From Seison nebaliae (lineage: Eukaryota; Rotifera; Pararotatoria; Seisonacea; Seisonidae): a DNA stretch of 46,549 nucleotides. A model generated the notes under the pieces. That model saw nothing but the letters and a program-made list of their open reading frames with translations. It did no database searches and was not told the origin of the DNA. Positions 46,055 through 46,549 of the stretch are shown one piece after another. The stretch spans positions 1 through 46,549 of the forward strand of contig JALJEE010002929.1 in assembly GCA_023231475.1 (NCBI GenBank), read 5' to 3'. The position numbers and the translations under genes are program-made. How positions within the stretch are numbered: the stretch's first letter is position 1; every line of letters starts with the position of its first letter.

Positions 46055-46415
46055 GTTCGATTATAACGAATTATAACATAATCTTCCTTTCGAATTATTG
46101 TCAAGAAATTTAGTATTATAAGATATTCAATCAAGTTCGATAGATAATCAAATTAATGTAAGTACGAAATTAAATTAGTTGAAAAAATTATGAAATGAAA
46201 TGAAAATAAAATGTTTCTTGTTTTCCAATTTCATACGTCCTCAATTTCATAACTTTCATTTTCAGTTTGGTTCATTTTAAATAATTTTATTGAATTAATG
46301 AAATGTAAAACAAAGAGAGAAACGAGGGAAATAATGATCATGTTTATAAAATATCGATAAATGAATATAATGCTTTATGGAGACTTATGGGAAAATTGAG
46401 AAAAATTCAAAAAAA
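46055..46415. other. Spacer between the coiled-coil gene and 5S rRNA
   Basis: AT-rich; contains the promoter side of the coiled-coil gene and, at 46409-46415, a seven-base A run that is the T-run terminator of the minus-strand 5S gene. No other feature is seen. Confidence 0.55.
46409..46415 (-). terminator. Pol III T-run terminator of 5S rRNA
   Basis: Seven T residues on the minus strand immediately after the mature 5S 3' end, as expected for RNA polymerase III termination. Confidence 0.85.
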
Positions 46416-46533
46416 GTCTACAACACTTGGTATTCCCAGGCGGTCACCCATCCAAGTACTAACCAAGCCCGACGCTGCTTAACTTCGGTGATCGGACGAG
46501 AACCGGTGCTTTCAACGTGGTATGGTCGTAGAC
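46416..46533 (-). rRNA. rrn5: 5S ribosomal RNA, complete (118 nt)
   Basis: On the minus strand it begins GTCTACGACCATACCACGTT and ends CAAGTGTTGTAGAC, so the terminal helix GTCTAC/GTAGAC closes perfectly. The internal control region is intact, including AAGTTAAGCA and TTAGTACTTGGATGGGTGAC. Sequence details (TCGTCCGATCACCGAAGTTA) are those I associate with arthropod 5S RNA. A T7 run follows directly as Pol III terminator. Only one copy is visible; whether it is dispersed or the edge of an array cannot be told. Confidence 0.97.
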
Positions 46534-46549
46534 ATAAAGGACACAGAAA

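Overview
The window is gene-dense, strongly AT-rich animal nuclear DNA. Animal-type content includes a TRPM channel, a Cys-loop receptor, an animal-type (type I) fatty acid synthase, SS18, RBM12, LANCL, MCFD2 and NOC3. Most introns are 39-80 bp. A complete 5S rRNA gene at the right end looks arthropod-like, possibly chelicerate, to my memory, so a compact-genome protostome such as a mite is my best guess. Species is not determined.

Layout: TRPM-like channel (+, 937-3985); LINE reverse-transcriptase remnant (about 4.1-4.4 kb); MCFD2-like EF-hand protein (+); a nine-exon Cys-loop receptor (+, 5701-7342), whose stop codon overlaps that of a convergent EF-hand protein (-); a ten-exon divergent serpin (-); a membrane-anchored Asp/Asn-rich protein (-). 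From 13.3 to 15.5 kb lies a graveyard of hAT and LINE fragments plus a 45-bp-arm inverted repeat. Then come a divergent FKBP-TPR protein (+), LANCL (-), RBM12 (-), SS18 (+), two tandem paralogous HEAT/ARM-like proteins (-), NOC3 (-), an intronless 8.1-kb fatty acid synthase (+), a large disordered coiled-coil protein (-) and 5S rRNA (-). I rebuilt twelve multi-exon genes by frame, splice-site and family continuity; exon coordinates are in the entries.

The most unusual global signal is splicing. Of the 52 introns I could place, 50 begin GTT, one GTC and one GTA; none begins GTAAGT or GTGAGT. A near-fixed T at intron position +3 departs from the usual purine and predicts a changed U1 snRNA or 5' splice-site recognition. 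Other points are the two HEAT paralogues that share their five 3' introns, a Cys-rich S2-S3 loop in a tail-less TRPM channel, and a serpin with large insertions and a C-terminal hydrophobic tail.

The genes show no operon or common pathway. They look like ordinary neighbours: membrane signalling (TRPM, Cys-loop receptor), secretory or proteostasis (MCFD2, serpin, FKBP-TPR), RNA, chromatin and ribosome biogenesis (RBM12, SS18, NOC3, 5S) and lipid synthesis (FAS). All functional calls come from reading motifs; no database search was run.
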